Source: a virus. From it: a DNA stretch of 24,972 nt. This document shows, piece after piece, positions 7,770-14,439 of the stretch (the first letter of the stretch is position 1; every line of letters starts with the position of its first letter). Below the pieces are notes generated by a model. The model worked only from the letters and a program-made list of their open reading frames with translations, was not told the DNA's origin and made no database searches. The stretch is from positions 1-24,972 of the IMG/VR virus record IMGVR_UViG_3300047510_001349. One strand, given 5' to 3'. The position numbers were made by a program, and so were the translations under genes.

Positions 7770-7874
7770 ATGAGGTATTCCAACCTAGACCGACTGATTT
7801 TTGTTGGTAGTTTTATTTGGGTCGCACACTGGGCGACAAAAGTATCTGAAGTCGTCCTTAAGTCTTTGTTCTGA
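7770..7874 (+). CDS. 34-residue membrane microprotein
   Basis: This short ATG frame encodes 34 residues with one hydrophobic segment (LIFVGSFIWVAHWA, about 9-22) and a positively charged N-terminal flank (MRYSNLDR). Its TGA overlaps the next gene's ATG (TGATG), so the two are coupled, which is the best evidence that it is real. It is the first gene after the terminator-promoter module. It could be a small inner-membrane protein; its role is unknown. Confidence 0.6.
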   Translation: MRYSNLDRLIFVGSFIWVAHWATKVSEVVLKSLF

Positions 7875-8302
7875 TGTATTCCCTTGATATTACGGGATAT
7901 AATGCCCGTAAGAGACGTGTAGAAGACACTGTGGCTTGGTTTCTTGGGAAATACTTACCACGTCATCACATTCACGTTGAAGTGCTACATAGAGGTCTTC
8001 GTAGGGAAGAATCTTATGGGTATTGTTCTGTCTCTGGAGACATTTACAGACCCCGTGAGTTTCTGATTGAAATTGACCCTAAACTTGACCTTGAGCTTTA
8101 TACAAAGACAATCATACACGAGTTAATTCATCTTCGTCAATGGGTTCAAGGAACTCTGAAAGAACGTAGAGGAAAGATGTATTACAAGGACATTAATTGT
8201 GATGACTTAGATTACTGGGAACAACCACACGAAGTAGAAGCTCACTCACTCGAACAGATGTATTACGAAGACTACTTGACGGATACCCATAAGAGTGTGT
8301 AG
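7874..8302 (+). CDS. HExxH zinc metallopeptidase-like protein (SprT-like size)
   Basis: This is a 142-residue protein. KTIIHELIHLRQW carries the zinc motif H82-E83-x-x-H86, and WEQPHEVEAHSLEQ (116-128) supplies Glu (E120 or E122) as a likely third ligand, so the metal site looks intact. The short length and single compact domain fit minimal phage SprT-like or DUF45-like peptidases. Possible targets are host proteins or DNA-protein crosslinks; neither can be read from the sequence. Translation is coupled to the membrane microprotein upstream (TGATG). Codon use matches its neighbours. Confidence 0.72.
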   Translation: MYSLDITGYNARKRRVEDTVAWFLGKYLPRHHIHVEVLHRGLRREESYGYCSVSGDIYRPREFLIEIDPKLDLELYTKTIIHELIHLRQWVQGTLKERRGKMYYKDINCDDLDYWEQPHEVEAHSLEQMYYEDYLTDTHKSV

Positions 8303-8346
8303 AATACCTTTGTCGAGGTTGATAAAAATATAGGCTCATAAAGCTC

Positions 8347-8841
8347 ATGAAAACAGTAGAAAGACACAAATACGATAAGAATACCATCGTAAAGACAAGA
8401 AGATTAATTTTTAATCCTTATGAATATACTGAAAAGAATATGTGTCTTGTTGTGGGGTTGGTTCGTAGGAACTTAACCCCAGATTTGTTGAAAGGTAGAA
8501 AGAAACTGATGTATCCTGATGATGTAAAGACTAATCCCTGTTACGGTCATTGCTATCATTCCAGTCAAGCATTATTTTATCTTATGAATACAGACCAGTT
8601 AGTTCCAATGAGTGCAGAAGACTACAGAGGAGAAAAGCACTGGTGGTTACAGAATGGTGAAAAGATTTATGATGTAACTGCAGAGCAATATTATACTGTA
8701 GGGAAACTACCTCCTTATGCTTCTGGTAAGAAAACGGCATGGTATGGATGGAAAGGAAGACCACAACAGATTTCATTAGATTTGATGGTTAGAGTACTTG
8801 GTGAGCGATTAGTGAGTGATGAGACATTCAAGGTCAATTAA
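8347..8841 (+). CDS. Papain-fold-like protein with Cys/His/Asp triad (YunG-like)
   Basis: This is a 164-residue protein. The order NPCYGHCYHSSQALFYL (C69 in GHC), EKHWWL (H98) and KIYDVTAEQYY (D109) resembles YunG and related papain-like proteins, which share G-x-C..., H-[YW]-W and D-x-T-x-x-Q blocks. In that fold Cys is the nucleophile and His/Asp complete the triad, giving amidase, peptidase or transglutaminase-like chemistry; the substrate is not known. It lies 44 nt after the metallopeptidase gene, and its TAA falls inside the first copy of the 38-bp repeat. The triad is seen directly; the fold call is from pattern only. Confidence 0.55.
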   Translation: MKTVERHKYDKNTIVKTRRLIFNPYEYTEKNMCLVVGLVRRNLTPDLLKGRKKLMYPDDVKTNPCYGHCYHSSQALFYLMNTDQLVPMSAEDYRGEKHWWLQNGEKIYDVTAEQYYTVGKLPPYASGKKTAWYGWKGRPQQISLDLMVRVLGERLVSDETFKVN

Positions 8842-8873
8842 AGTTACTTAGCTCTAAAGTGGATCTATAGTGT
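8836..8873 (+). repeat. 38-bp intergenic promoter-like element, copy 1
   Basis: The sequence runs AATTAAAGTTACTTAGCTC, then TAAAGTGGAT, then CTATAGTGT. It matches copies at 20322, 23401 and 24741 with only a few substitutions. TTACTT (8844-8849), a 16-bp spacer and TATAGT (8866-8871) form a -35/-10 pair. The spacer holds an imperfect dyad (AGCTC...GGATCT). It starts inside the stop codon context of the gene before it. Confidence 0.8.
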
Positions 8874-8913
8874 GAGGGACAAACGGTTCATACCACTTCC
8901 TTCACTGCCACAC

Positions 8914-8942
8914 TTGACAATGCTCTTCTGCTTTGTTATAGT
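8914..8942 (+). promoter_or_regulatory. Strong sigma-70-like promoter
   Basis: Consensus TTGACA (8914-8919), a 17-nt spacer and TATAGT (8937-8942). ACTGCCACA (8904-8912), close to the ACTGTCACA motif of the composite modules, lies directly upstream. Initiation is expected near 8949, giving a leader of about 66 nt for the 403-residue gene. Confidence 0.75.
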
Positions 8943-8948
8943 AATCAC

Positions 8949-8964
8949 GTTGGAAATTTCCAAC
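8949..8964. repeat. 16-bp perfect palindrome at the expected transcription start
   Basis: GTTGGAAATTTCCAAC is a perfect palindrome beginning about 7 nt after the -10 box. Its position fits an operator at +1, or a 5'-terminal RNA hairpin that stabilises the message. Confidence 0.55.
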
Positions 8965-9014
8965 ACAATGGTTCCGCTGCCTTAAAGCGTGTTCTTTACT
9001 TACAATTGTCAATC

Positions 9015-10226
9015 ATGACCACCGTTTCATATTCCGACAACCAGGTCGGTTCTTTTGCGCAAAAAATCCTTGGAATTAAACTTCTAGAGGATTCTAAATT
9101 TGCGAAACTTCGTAATATGGTTGAGGATAATCTTGACCAAGTTGAGGTCATTTATCCTGAAGGAGAATGTTCTCTCGATGTTGAAAATTTTGTTGAAAAA
9201 CAAAAAAATCAAACTAATGAAAAACAAACCTATTCTGTTTCAGTTCCTGTAAATCTTATTGAATATGCTCAAGGACAAATTCGTTTAATTCAACCTAGTT
9301 TTTGTGAAGAAAATTTCACAAACTATAAATTTAAAGTAAATTTCCAGGAGTCAGAAACTCCGGTGTTTATCTTTAATGAAAAAACTGGAAGGTTTCAAGT
9401 TACTAAAAAACAACATACTACAATGCAAGCTTTGGCAATTGCATCTGCAGTAAATCCTAACATGACGATTAGGGGTCGTGTTGTTGCTTTTAACTCAGAT
9501 GTTAATCAAGAAGTCCGCGATCTTGAAGCATCTAATATTTTTTACCGAGAGGTAAAATCTATCAATACCACAAAAGATTGGGAAAAACTTGAGCACCGCT
9601 GTCAACTTCATGAAGAAAGTGCTCTTCGTACTCGCTCCTTTTATCTGAGTATTCCTGGACTTACTTGGCAACCAGTTTCTCACGCTTATCCATTGGTGCA
9701 AAATTCTAAATGCACCATCACAAAAGTTCGTGAAATGGAACGCCTTGTTGGATGGGCTATTAACGATGACCGTCTAGATGTTCTGAAGGAGATTGTTGAA
9801 TCTCTTTCCACAGAAATCAATTGGGACAAAGAATCAGAATCTAAAGAAATTTCTTCATATCTTGTCAAAGCACTTTATAATTTTGATAAGATTATGGTTC
9901 CAATCTATGAAGAAAAAACTGGTGAAACTTTCGATACAATTGAATTTATTCGCTGGTACTTTAAGAACAAAGTCCGTAAACAATCCATGGTGATTGGTAG
10001 CACTAAAGATACTAAAGGTGCCTGGCTTCAAGTTCTTCAAGTGTGCAATCGTGTTAACAACTACATGACGAGTGAAGGTTTCGTTGAAGAAGCTTTCTTC
10101 ACTTCAAAGAACAAATCTTTTGTTCAGTCTGTAATTAACCTCTGCAATGCAAATCGTAAAAAGGGAAACTTGACTCCAGAAAAAGAAATCAAAGGTCAAA
10201 TTACCGCTCGCTGCGATAGTTTCTAA
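9015..10226 (+). CDS. Conserved-looking 403-residue protein of unknown function
   Basis: I chose the ATG at 9015 over the in-frame TTG at 9006. The protein is soluble and mixed alpha/beta with no signal peptide or membrane segment. I recognise no catalytic motif. Segments such as VNPNMTIRGRVVAFNSD (about 149-165) and a basic C-terminal third (NKVRKQS, NANRKKGNL) could suit nucleic acid binding, but that is weak. It is the largest gene in its neighbourhood, stands alone between a strong promoter with a palindromic start region and a strong terminator, and is therefore controlled independently. This suggests an early protein needed in quantity. Confidence 0.85.
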   Translation: MTTVSYSDNQVGSFAQKILGIKLLEDSKFAKLRNMVEDNLDQVEVIYPEGECSLDVENFVEKQKNQTNEKQTYSVSVPVNLIEYAQGQIRLIQPSFCEENFTNYKFKVNFQESETPVFIFNEKTGRFQVTKKQHTTMQALAIASAVNPNMTIRGRVVAFNSDVNQEVRDLEASNIFYREVKSINTTKDWEKLEHRCQLHEESALRTRSFYLSIPGLTWQPVSHAYPLVQNSKCTITKVREMERLVGWAINDDRLDVLKEIVESLSTEINWDKESESKEISSYLVKALYNFDKIMVPIYEEKTGETFDTIEFIRWYFKNKVRKQSMVIGSTKDTKGAWLQVLQVCNRVNNYMTSEGFVEEAFFTSKNKSFVQSVINLCNANRKKGNLTPEKEIKGQITARCDSF

Positions 10227-10238
10227 TCCAGTAACCAC

Positions 10239-10282
10239 ACTGTCACAAGGGGTCGCTACTGACCCCTTTTTTGTTCTATAAT
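10239..10282 (+). promoter_or_regulatory. Composite terminator-promoter module 2
   Basis: ACTGTCACA (10239-10247) lies exactly 38 bp ahead of TATAAT (10277-10282), with a terminator hairpin between them. No convincing -35 hexamer is present at 16-18 bp. Initiation near 10289 would give a leader of about 15 nt for the gene at 10304. Confidence 0.55.
10249..10272 (+). terminator. Rho-independent terminator
   Basis: GGGGTC, loop GCTACT, GACCCC, then TTTTTT; flanking AA/TT pairs extend the stem. It ends the 403-residue gene. Confidence 0.88.
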
Positions 10283-10303
10283 ACCTTCAGTTCTTAAAAC
10301 ACC

Positions 10304-10510
10304 ATGCCTACTAAGGTCAAAAAACAACTCATCAATGTTGCACCCAAGAGTTCGAAAGCGAAGAACCGCTTTTCAAATCTGATGGATAGACTTCACGCAA
10401 TGGAAGTAGAGCAAGAGAATGAAACACAATTGTTTGTAGTTTCTATTAACCACCAATACTGCTTTTGGTTGAATAAGGAAAATGACCCACATTGGAACAT
10501 TATTAAATAG
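10304..10510 (+). CDS. Small basic protein, unknown function
   Basis: This 68-residue protein has a basic N-terminal third (MPTKVKKQ, SSKAKNRFSNLMDRLHAM) and a C-terminal part with beta-like strands (QLFVVSINHQYCFWL) ending in HWNIIK. It resembles small proteins I recall as conserved and hypothetical in cyanophages. It is first in a four-gene group under composite module 2. Nucleic acid binding is possible from the charge, but no fold is identified. Confidence 0.7.
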   Translation: MPTKVKKQLINVAPKSSKAKNRFSNLMDRLHAMEVEQENETQLFVVSINHQYCFWLNKENDPHWNIIK

Positions 10511-10527
10511 CTGTTAGTTGGAAAGTT

Positions 10528-10713
10528 ATGGTTGCCTTACTTGCTACAACTGTAATCAGCTGCTCTGATGCTTTTAGGATTATTAATCGCATTGGAAATG
10601 TAATCGGACTTTCATATCAACAAAAGATAGAAGTCGTTAAAGTAGTCAGCCAGCACGTTCCTTCCTGTCCTCTGAAAATTATTTCTGATGAAAGACCAAA
10701 ATCCAGTGATTGA
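10528..10713 (+). CDS. Small exported or membrane-anchored protein
   Basis: This 61-residue protein begins with a hydrophobic stretch ending in Cys (MVALLATTVISCSDA). It resembles a short lipoprotein signal, but the usual N-terminal Lys/Arg is missing. A second Cys is at VPSCPLK. The middle (FRIINRIGNVIGLSYQQKIEVV) is probably helical. It overlaps the next gene by 26 nt. Similar small proteins are common in cyanophages and have no known role. Lipid modification is uncertain. Confidence 0.65.
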   Translation: MVALLATTVISCSDAFRIINRIGNVIGLSYQQKIEVVKVVSQHVPSCPLKIISDERPKSSD

Positions 10714-10882
10714 TGAAGAATCCAAAGACATAAAGTGGAATCGTGGGTTAGATTTGTTTATTGAATCAGTGCATAAACCTGATAGTGAGTTGCGACAGTG
10801 TGCTCACAATCAAAAATGCTACAATGAGTTAATGGAAGTGCGTGCTACTGTGCTAGAATATCTAAAAACAATAAGAAGATGA
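10688..10882 (+). CDS. Small acidic helical protein, unknown function
   Basis: This 64-residue protein has two Cys (RQCAHNQKCYNEL) in a helical region and a basic end (KTIRR). It overlaps genes on both sides (26 nt upstream, ATGA downstream), so coupled translation is likely. No family recognised. Confidence 0.68.
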   Translation: MKDQNPVIDEESKDIKWNRGLDLFIESVHKPDSELRQCAHNQKCYNELMEVRATVLEYLKTIRR

Positions 10883-11115
10883 CAGCACAATACATCTATC
10901 TCATCATCTTCTTTTGTGTTGGATATTTAATCGTTACAGATCAAAGTGTTGCAAGAGCAGTTGTATTTGTAACTCAAATCCTTAAGAATAAGTTTCTGGT
11001 GTTTAAGTGGTGGTTCATTCATAATCCCCGTCTTCCTTGGGCAAAGTATTCAATGTATAGAAACTCTATGAAGATGGCAGAGGATCTAATGAAAGAACTT
11101 GAGGGCAGACAATAA
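10879..11115 (+). CDS. Small membrane protein with one N-terminal helix
   Basis: This 78-residue protein has a membrane segment near the N-terminus (IYLIIFFCVGYLIVT, about 6-20). A second weakly hydrophobic stretch (VARAVVFVTQIL) is followed by a basic, Trp-rich tail (VFKWWFIHNPRLPW). It starts in an ATGA overlap. It is last in the group, and module 3 with its terminator follows directly. Function unknown. Confidence 0.72.
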   Translation: MTAQYIYLIIFFCVGYLIVTDQSVARAVVFVTQILKNKFLVFKWWFIHNPRLPWAKYSMYRNSMKMAEDLMKELEGRQ

Positions 11116-11160
11116 ACTGTCACACGACCCATTGATTTTTCTGTCAATGGGTCTTATAGT
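11116..11160 (+). promoter_or_regulatory. Composite terminator-promoter module 3
   Basis: ACTGTCACA (11116-11124) lies 39 bp ahead of TATAGT (11155-11160). A -35 TTGATT (11132-11137) with a 17-bp spacer sits inside the terminator hairpin, partly in the left arm and partly in the loop. Promoter and terminator therefore share the same bases. Initiation near 11167 would serve the gene at 11185. Confidence 0.65.
11126..11156 (+). terminator. Hairpin terminator overlapping a promoter
   Basis: A perfect 10-bp stem (GACCCATTGA / TCAATGGGTC) with an 8-nt loop. The T tract after it is short (TTAT), so termination may be partial. Confidence 0.65.
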
Positions 11161-11184
11161 ATAAACATTGAAACACCTTTGAAA

Positions 11185-11610
11185 ATGTCTTATTCTGCCG
11201 AGGTCAAATTTTCTTTTGACGCCACATTCACGCCCTCTTATAGTTCTTCATTCTCTGATGATGACTTTATCCCAGAAGAACACTATTTGATTACTGCTCC
11301 TGCTGCAGATTTGAATGCAAAGCAGTATTTCAAACTGTTTGAGAAGTTTCTGCTGTGTGTTGGTATGAACCCTGCAAGTATTCGTAGTGGTGCTATGTCT
11401 CTGGTGTTTAATGAATGGGTTATTGAAGAAGAACAGCGTAAGGTCTGTGAGGAATATGAACTGACAATGAATGAAGACCTCCACAATAGGTTCATTGAGT
11501 GGAAGAAGAATGAAGAAGAACTTGCAGAAAAGATTGCAAACTCTGTGATTGGTGCAATGGGAACTGTACTGTCTGAAGAAGAACTAACCAACTTGGAGGA
11601 AGGTAAGTGA
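11185..11610 (+). CDS. Acidic 141-residue protein, unknown function
   Basis: I chose the ATG at 11185 rather than the TTG six bases earlier. The N-terminal 40 residues are Ser/Phe rich (FSFDATFTPSYSSSFSDD). The centre is a helical domain (AKQYFKLFEKFLLCVGMNPASIRSGAMSL), followed by a charged helix (KKNEEELAEKIANSV). It is first after module 3 and opens an operon of short coupled genes. No catalytic motif or family recognised, though similar proteins occur in cyanophages. Confidence 0.78.
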   Translation: MSYSAEVKFSFDATFTPSYSSSFSDDDFIPEEHYLITAPAADLNAKQYFKLFEKFLLCVGMNPASIRSGAMSLVFNEWVIEEEQRKVCEEYELTMNEDLHNRFIEWKKNEEELAEKIANSVIGAMGTVLSEEELTNLEEGK

Positions 11611-11804
11611 GTGATAGGTCGCAAGAGTTTATGAGTTTCGTATGGGACCAACGAAACAATCAAGGTGCTGATACTGAAGAAAAACTGGTCGCAGCTATTC
11701 TTTCCATTGCTGCCGAATATGTAGTCTCATACAACGCACAGGATGGAAGAGTTGTATTGGATAAAAATGACTTATTGCAACTTGCTGAGGAACTAAAGCA
11801 ATGA
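11607..11804 (+). CDS. Small helical protein, GTG start
   Basis: This 65-residue protein starts at GTG in a GTGA overlap with the previous stop, with GGAGGA at 11595-11600 as a good ribosome site. It is mostly helical (EEKLVAAILSIAAEYVVSYNA) with an acidic C-terminus. Function unknown. The strong ribosome site supports the GTG start. Confidence 0.75.
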   Translation: MSDRSQEFMSFVWDQRNNQGADTEEKLVAAILSIAAEYVVSYNAQDGRVVLDKNDLLQLAEELKQ

Positions 11805-12073
11805 AACTGATTTCTTTTAAACACCGTGAAGATTACGGGCACGAATGGTACGTTCAAGTTCTTCATAACAAATACTGGGCGCTTCTTCAAGCATCCGTTT
11901 CTTATAATGATTTTCCGTCGTGGCCCTATATCCAAATAAAATCGGGGATGGGGTCGTTATTAAGTCTTATGGTCTGTGTTTATAAACTGGGATTTGATAT
12001 TGGTATCTGTGAGCACACTTGGAACTTTGAATACCTTAATGAACTTGATGGTGAGGAAGATGAAAAAACTTGA
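11801..12073 (+). CDS. 90-residue protein, unknown function
   Basis: It starts at an ATG in an ATGA overlap with the gene before. It has a beta-rich N-terminus with several Trp (HEWYVQVLHNKYWALLQ, FPSWPYIQI), then a hydrophobic helix (SLLSLMVCVYKLGFDIGI) and an acidic tail. It could be a small alpha/beta domain. No family recognised. Confidence 0.72.
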   Translation: MKLISFKHREDYGHEWYVQVLHNKYWALLQASVSYNDFPSWPYIQIKSGMGSLLSLMVCVYKLGFDIGICEHTWNFEYLNELDGEEDEKT

Positions 12074-12308
12074 ATTTCGTCCAGTCACAATCACTTATGT
12101 GAGGACTATGATGTTCACACCAACAGCAGAAACATTTGAAGACTGGGATGTAGAACCAACACAAGAGAGTGTTTATGACTGGGCAGTAGAAGAGTTTCTC
12201 ACTACAATAGAAGAAGAAGCAAAGGATGGTGAGTGGAGAAACTTTACCATTATTACAGAAGACCAACCACCAGTAGAAGTTGAATGGGGTGAAGAAGATT
12301 ATGACTGA
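12060..12308 (+). CDS. Acidic 82-residue protein, unknown function
   Basis: The frame is open further upstream to a GTG at 11976, but that part is out-of-frame shadow of the previous gene. ATG 12060, with GAGGA just ahead, is the likely start. Overlap with the gene before is 14 nt. The protein is very acidic (EPTQESVYDWAVEEFL, VEWGEEDYD). The end of the chain, rich in Asp/Glu, is like DNA-mimic or charged phage proteins, but no family is recognised. Confidence 0.7.
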   Translation: MKKLEFRPVTITYVRTMMFTPTAETFEDWDVEPTQESVYDWAVEEFLTTIEEEAKDGEWRNFTIITEDQPPVEVEWGEEDYD

Positions 12309-12519
12309 ACGAGCACAAAAAATCTGGGATACTTACATCAACGGATATTCTGAAGCACTAATGACCCCTGTGGAGAATTTTTCTACTTATTTGGATAATG
12401 ATAGTAGAAAGATTATTGCTTCTGTTCTCCGTGAAGTCATCAACCAACTCCAACAAAGCCCTGGTGTGATTATGTGTGCTGATGTGTTAGAATTGTGTGA
12501 GGAGATTGAAAACTTATGA
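12301..12519 (+). CDS. 72-residue helical protein, unknown function
   Basis: ATG 12301 overlaps the previous stop by 8 nt (ATGACTGA); an in-frame TTG at 12280 is less likely. The chain is helical throughout (IIASVLREVINQLQQ, ADVLELCEEIENL). It ends in an ATGA overlap. No family recognised. Confidence 0.7.
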   Translation: MTERAQKIWDTYINGYSEALMTPVENFSTYLDNDSRKIIASVLREVINQLQQSPGVIMCADVLELCEEIENL

Positions 12520-12806
12520 ACTCCAACATCAAAGACAATCTATTCCAAATTCAAGAGGTTGCTAACAAAGCCCTGGAACTTCATAAGAACTCCACAGAAC
12601 GATTTGGTGGTGTAAATTATGCTAACCTACGAGTGGTGGATGTATGGGTGAAGTATAGTATTCACGAAGAGGATTTGGAGTATGGTGTGCTGATTGAAGA
12701 GTGCTCACCAACTGCTTATGATTTACAGGATTATATGTTAGAATACTTGAAAGATAATCTACCTAATAATTTGGGGTGGAGCATTTATGTGGAGTTGGAT
12801 TGGTAA
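12516..12806 (+). CDS. 96-residue protein, unknown function
   Basis: It starts at an ATG overlapping the previous stop and ends TAATG with the next. An N-terminal helix (FQIQEVANKALELHKN) is followed by beta-like stretches (LRVVDVWVKYSI, GVLIEEC) and a closing helix-strand (LQDYMLEYLKDN, WSIYVELDW). This suggests a compact alpha/beta fold. No family recognised. Confidence 0.72.
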   Translation: MNSNIKDNLFQIQEVANKALELHKNSTERFGGVNYANLRVVDVWVKYSIHEEDLEYGVLIEECSPTAYDLQDYMLEYLKDNLPNNLGWSIYVELDW

Positions 12807-12970
12807 TGACTAAAACACAATCAGCATTAGAACGAGTTATTATTGAACTTGATAGTTGGTGTGATAATTGGACTCCCACATCTTATAATGACCCTCGCAT
12901 TAGTTTGAGACAGATTGCTGACCGTGCCCGTAATGTTTTAGAACAGGAGAAAACGAATGAAAGCTGCTAA
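12806..12970 (+). CDS. 54-residue helical protein, unknown function
   Basis: The start at ATG 12806 (TAATG overlap) is preferred to an upstream in-frame alternative at 12776. Two helices (ALERVIIELDSWCDNW and LRQIADRARNVLEQE) are linked by a Pro/Asn loop. Overlaps the next gene by 14 nt. Function unknown. Confidence 0.66.
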   Translation: MTKTQSALERVIIELDSWCDNWTPTSYNDPRISLRQIADRARNVLEQEKTNESC

Positions 12971-13124
12971 TGTTATCTTTTACACTTTGGTGGGTGTTTG
13001 TGTAATGGGAATGATTTATAGTAATTCAAAACCAGACAAAACACCACAACATACTTCCACAGTTTCTGGTTCCTCTGGAGAACTTAACTGTGGTACATCT
13101 TGCACCACTAAAAATGACCCTTGA
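12957..13124 (+). CDS. 55-residue single-pass or secreted protein
   Basis: This short frame starts at an ATG 5 nt after AGGAGA, a good ribosome site. An N-terminal hydrophobic helix (VIFYTLVGVCVMGMIYS, about 6-22) follows MKAAN. The rest is a Ser/Thr-rich polar segment with CGTSC near the end, so a disulphide outside the cytoplasm is possible. It overlaps genes on both sides. Function unknown. Confidence 0.65.
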   Translation: MKAANVIFYTLVGVCVMGMIYSNSKPDKTPQHTSTVSGSSGELNCGTSCTTKNDP

Positions 13125-13380
13125 AGAAATCCTAGAAGAATACGGACAGGAAGTATTAGATACTTACTACGAACTCTTCCCAGATAAAAACCTATCAAAG
13201 TTCCCTGACCGTTTCTGTGGCCCTGTTGGTGATTATGCTGACTTTGTGTTAGACTGTTATCATTCAACTGGTAGTGATGAGTTAGAAAGTATTGAAGACT
13301 TTGAGAACGGAGTCTTTCAAGAGTATTACTATTACTGCCACAATACCAACACTGGATTTGTATTTTATAATGAACGATGA
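13114..13380 (+). CDS. Acidic protein, possibly ArdA-like antirestriction
   Basis: ATG 13114 was chosen over an upstream in-frame alternative. The 88-residue protein is strongly acidic. FCGPVGDYADFVLDCY, then ELESIEDFENGVFQEYYYY and a closing GFVFYN follow the order of blocks in one ArdA domain (an acidic F-x-G-x-x-x-D-x-A-x-F segment, a YFD-like helix, and a gyVF strand). ArdA mimics bent B-DNA and blocks type I restriction. The match is partial and the length is about half that of classic ArdA, so treat this as a hypothesis. Confidence 0.6.
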   Translation: MTLEEILEEYGQEVLDTYYELFPDKNLSKFPDRFCGPVGDYADFVLDCYHSTGSDELESIEDFENGVFQEYYYYCHNTNTGFVFYNER

Positions 13381-13562
13381 CTGAACGCAACTTTACCAAA
13401 GAACTCTTATACACATATTATAATGATATGGAAGGTGGAGATGATGTTGAGAGTATTGACTATCGTTCTCTAATTCACATTATCACTGAACTTTGTGATA
13501 GAATAGAGCAGTTGGAGAAGGACAATGAACTACGGAAATCTTATGATTGGAGAGGGGTATGA
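13377..13562 (+). CDS. 61-residue helical protein, unknown function
   Basis: It starts in an ATGA overlap. The C-terminal half is a coiled-coil-like helix (IITELCDRIEQLEKDNELRK). The N-terminal part has aromatic residues (LLYTYYNDMEGGDD). It overlaps the next gene by 4 nt. No family recognised. Confidence 0.68.
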   Translation: MTERNFTKELLYTYYNDMEGGDDVESIDYRSLIHIITELCDRIEQLEKDNELRKSYDWRGV

Positions 13563-13798
13563 CTGAAGAAGATAAGTATGCTCTCAAAGAGTTATTCCGT
13601 GGTTTTGGTGTATTTGCTGGTGCCTCTGCTGTCTTTATCGTTATTATTCTTGTGCTTTCTTACTTTGCCTCAGGTGGTGAGCCATTGAAACCATCTTTTG
13701 AAGTAGTTGATGAATACAAAGGATGTGATGTAGTAAGATATGCTCCACATCAGGCAGCAGAGTACAAGTATTTCCTCTATTGTGAGAAGAATAAATGA
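13559..13798 (+). CDS. 79-residue single-pass membrane protein
   Basis: ATG 13559 follows AGAGGGG and is preferred to the in-frame TTG at 13547. A charged N-terminus (TEEDKYALKELFR) is followed by one membrane helix (GVFAGASAVFIVIILVLSYF, about 16-35). The soluble tail has GCDVVRYAPHQAAEYKYFLYC, a pattern I recall in several small cyanophage proteins with two Cys. Function unknown. Confidence 0.75.
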   Translation: MTEEDKYALKELFRGFGVFAGASAVFIVIILVLSYFASGGEPLKPSFEVVDEYKGCDVVRYAPHQAAEYKYFLYCEKNK

Positions 13799-14439
13799 AT
13801 GAAGATATGCCTTGGGTCAATCTCACTCAAGAAGAAATAAAAGAACTTCGTAACAAAAAACACGAACTCACTGAATACGGCAAACAGAGATTGAAAGATC
13901 TTATGAATAATGACTTAACCTTTAAAACTAATGGGAAAGAAACATTCAGTATTCCTTCTCAAACTCTTGGAAATCTTACTCTTGGAACCAAAACACCTGA
14001 AACTAAACTTGAAGTAAAGGAAATGAGCCACGAAGAGATGTTAGAAGAGGCAGCACGAAGAGAAGCAGAAAATAAGGCACTTGCTGCTCTCGATGAACTC
14101 TATGAGAAGCACGGTGATGCTATGCTGAAACTTGCTGAGATTGAGAAGGAAGAATGGGAACGCAAAGAACGCAGTGACACTGTGCTGCGACGGTATAATC
14201 ACTTCTACAATGAAGAATGTTCTGGTCTTCCTCACGGCACACCAATAACCCCAGAACATATGCAAGCAATGGCACTTGAATGTATGATTGATGCTCTCCT
14301 TTGTGAGAATATGAATGTAGAGTATAATGCTATTGCTATTGATGATATTAAGGATTTGATTGCACGATTATATCAACAGAGTAATGAGTTTCTAAAGAGA
14401 GTACAAGAATTCAAAGATAGTGCTGATGGAGTAGCATAA
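13795..14439 (+). CDS. 214-residue charged helical protein, unknown function
   Basis: It starts in an ATGA overlap. Residues 1-45 are charged helix. Residues 46-75 are a Ser/Thr/Pro-rich linker. Residues 78-130 are a long Glu/Ala/Lys helix likely to form a coiled coil (EEMLEEAARREAENKALAAL). The C-terminal domain (about 140-205) is helical with a Cys pair (LECMIDALLCENM). No enzyme motif is seen. It is the longest gene of its operon and could be a scaffold or regulator, but that is a guess. Confidence 0.78.
   Translation: MNEDMPWVNLTQEEIKELRNKKHELTEYGKQRLKDLMNNDLTFKTNGKETFSIPSQTLGNLTLGTKTPETKLEVKEMSHEEMLEEAARREAENKALAALDELYEKHGDAMLKLAEIEKEEWERKERSDTVLRRYNHFYNEECSGLPHGTPITPEHMQAMALECMIDALLCENMNVEYNAIAIDDIKDLIARLYQQSNEFLKRVQEFKDSADGVA

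Noticed and set aside
8872-8985. Short GTG frame between the papain-like gene and the 403-residue gene
   Set aside because: It spans a consensus promoter and a palindrome and has no ribosome site; the control region explains the bases better.
10528-10713. Firm lipoprotein call for the 61-residue protein
   Set aside because: The Cys context (VISC) is near a lipobox, but the N-terminal positive charge is missing; kept only as a possibility.
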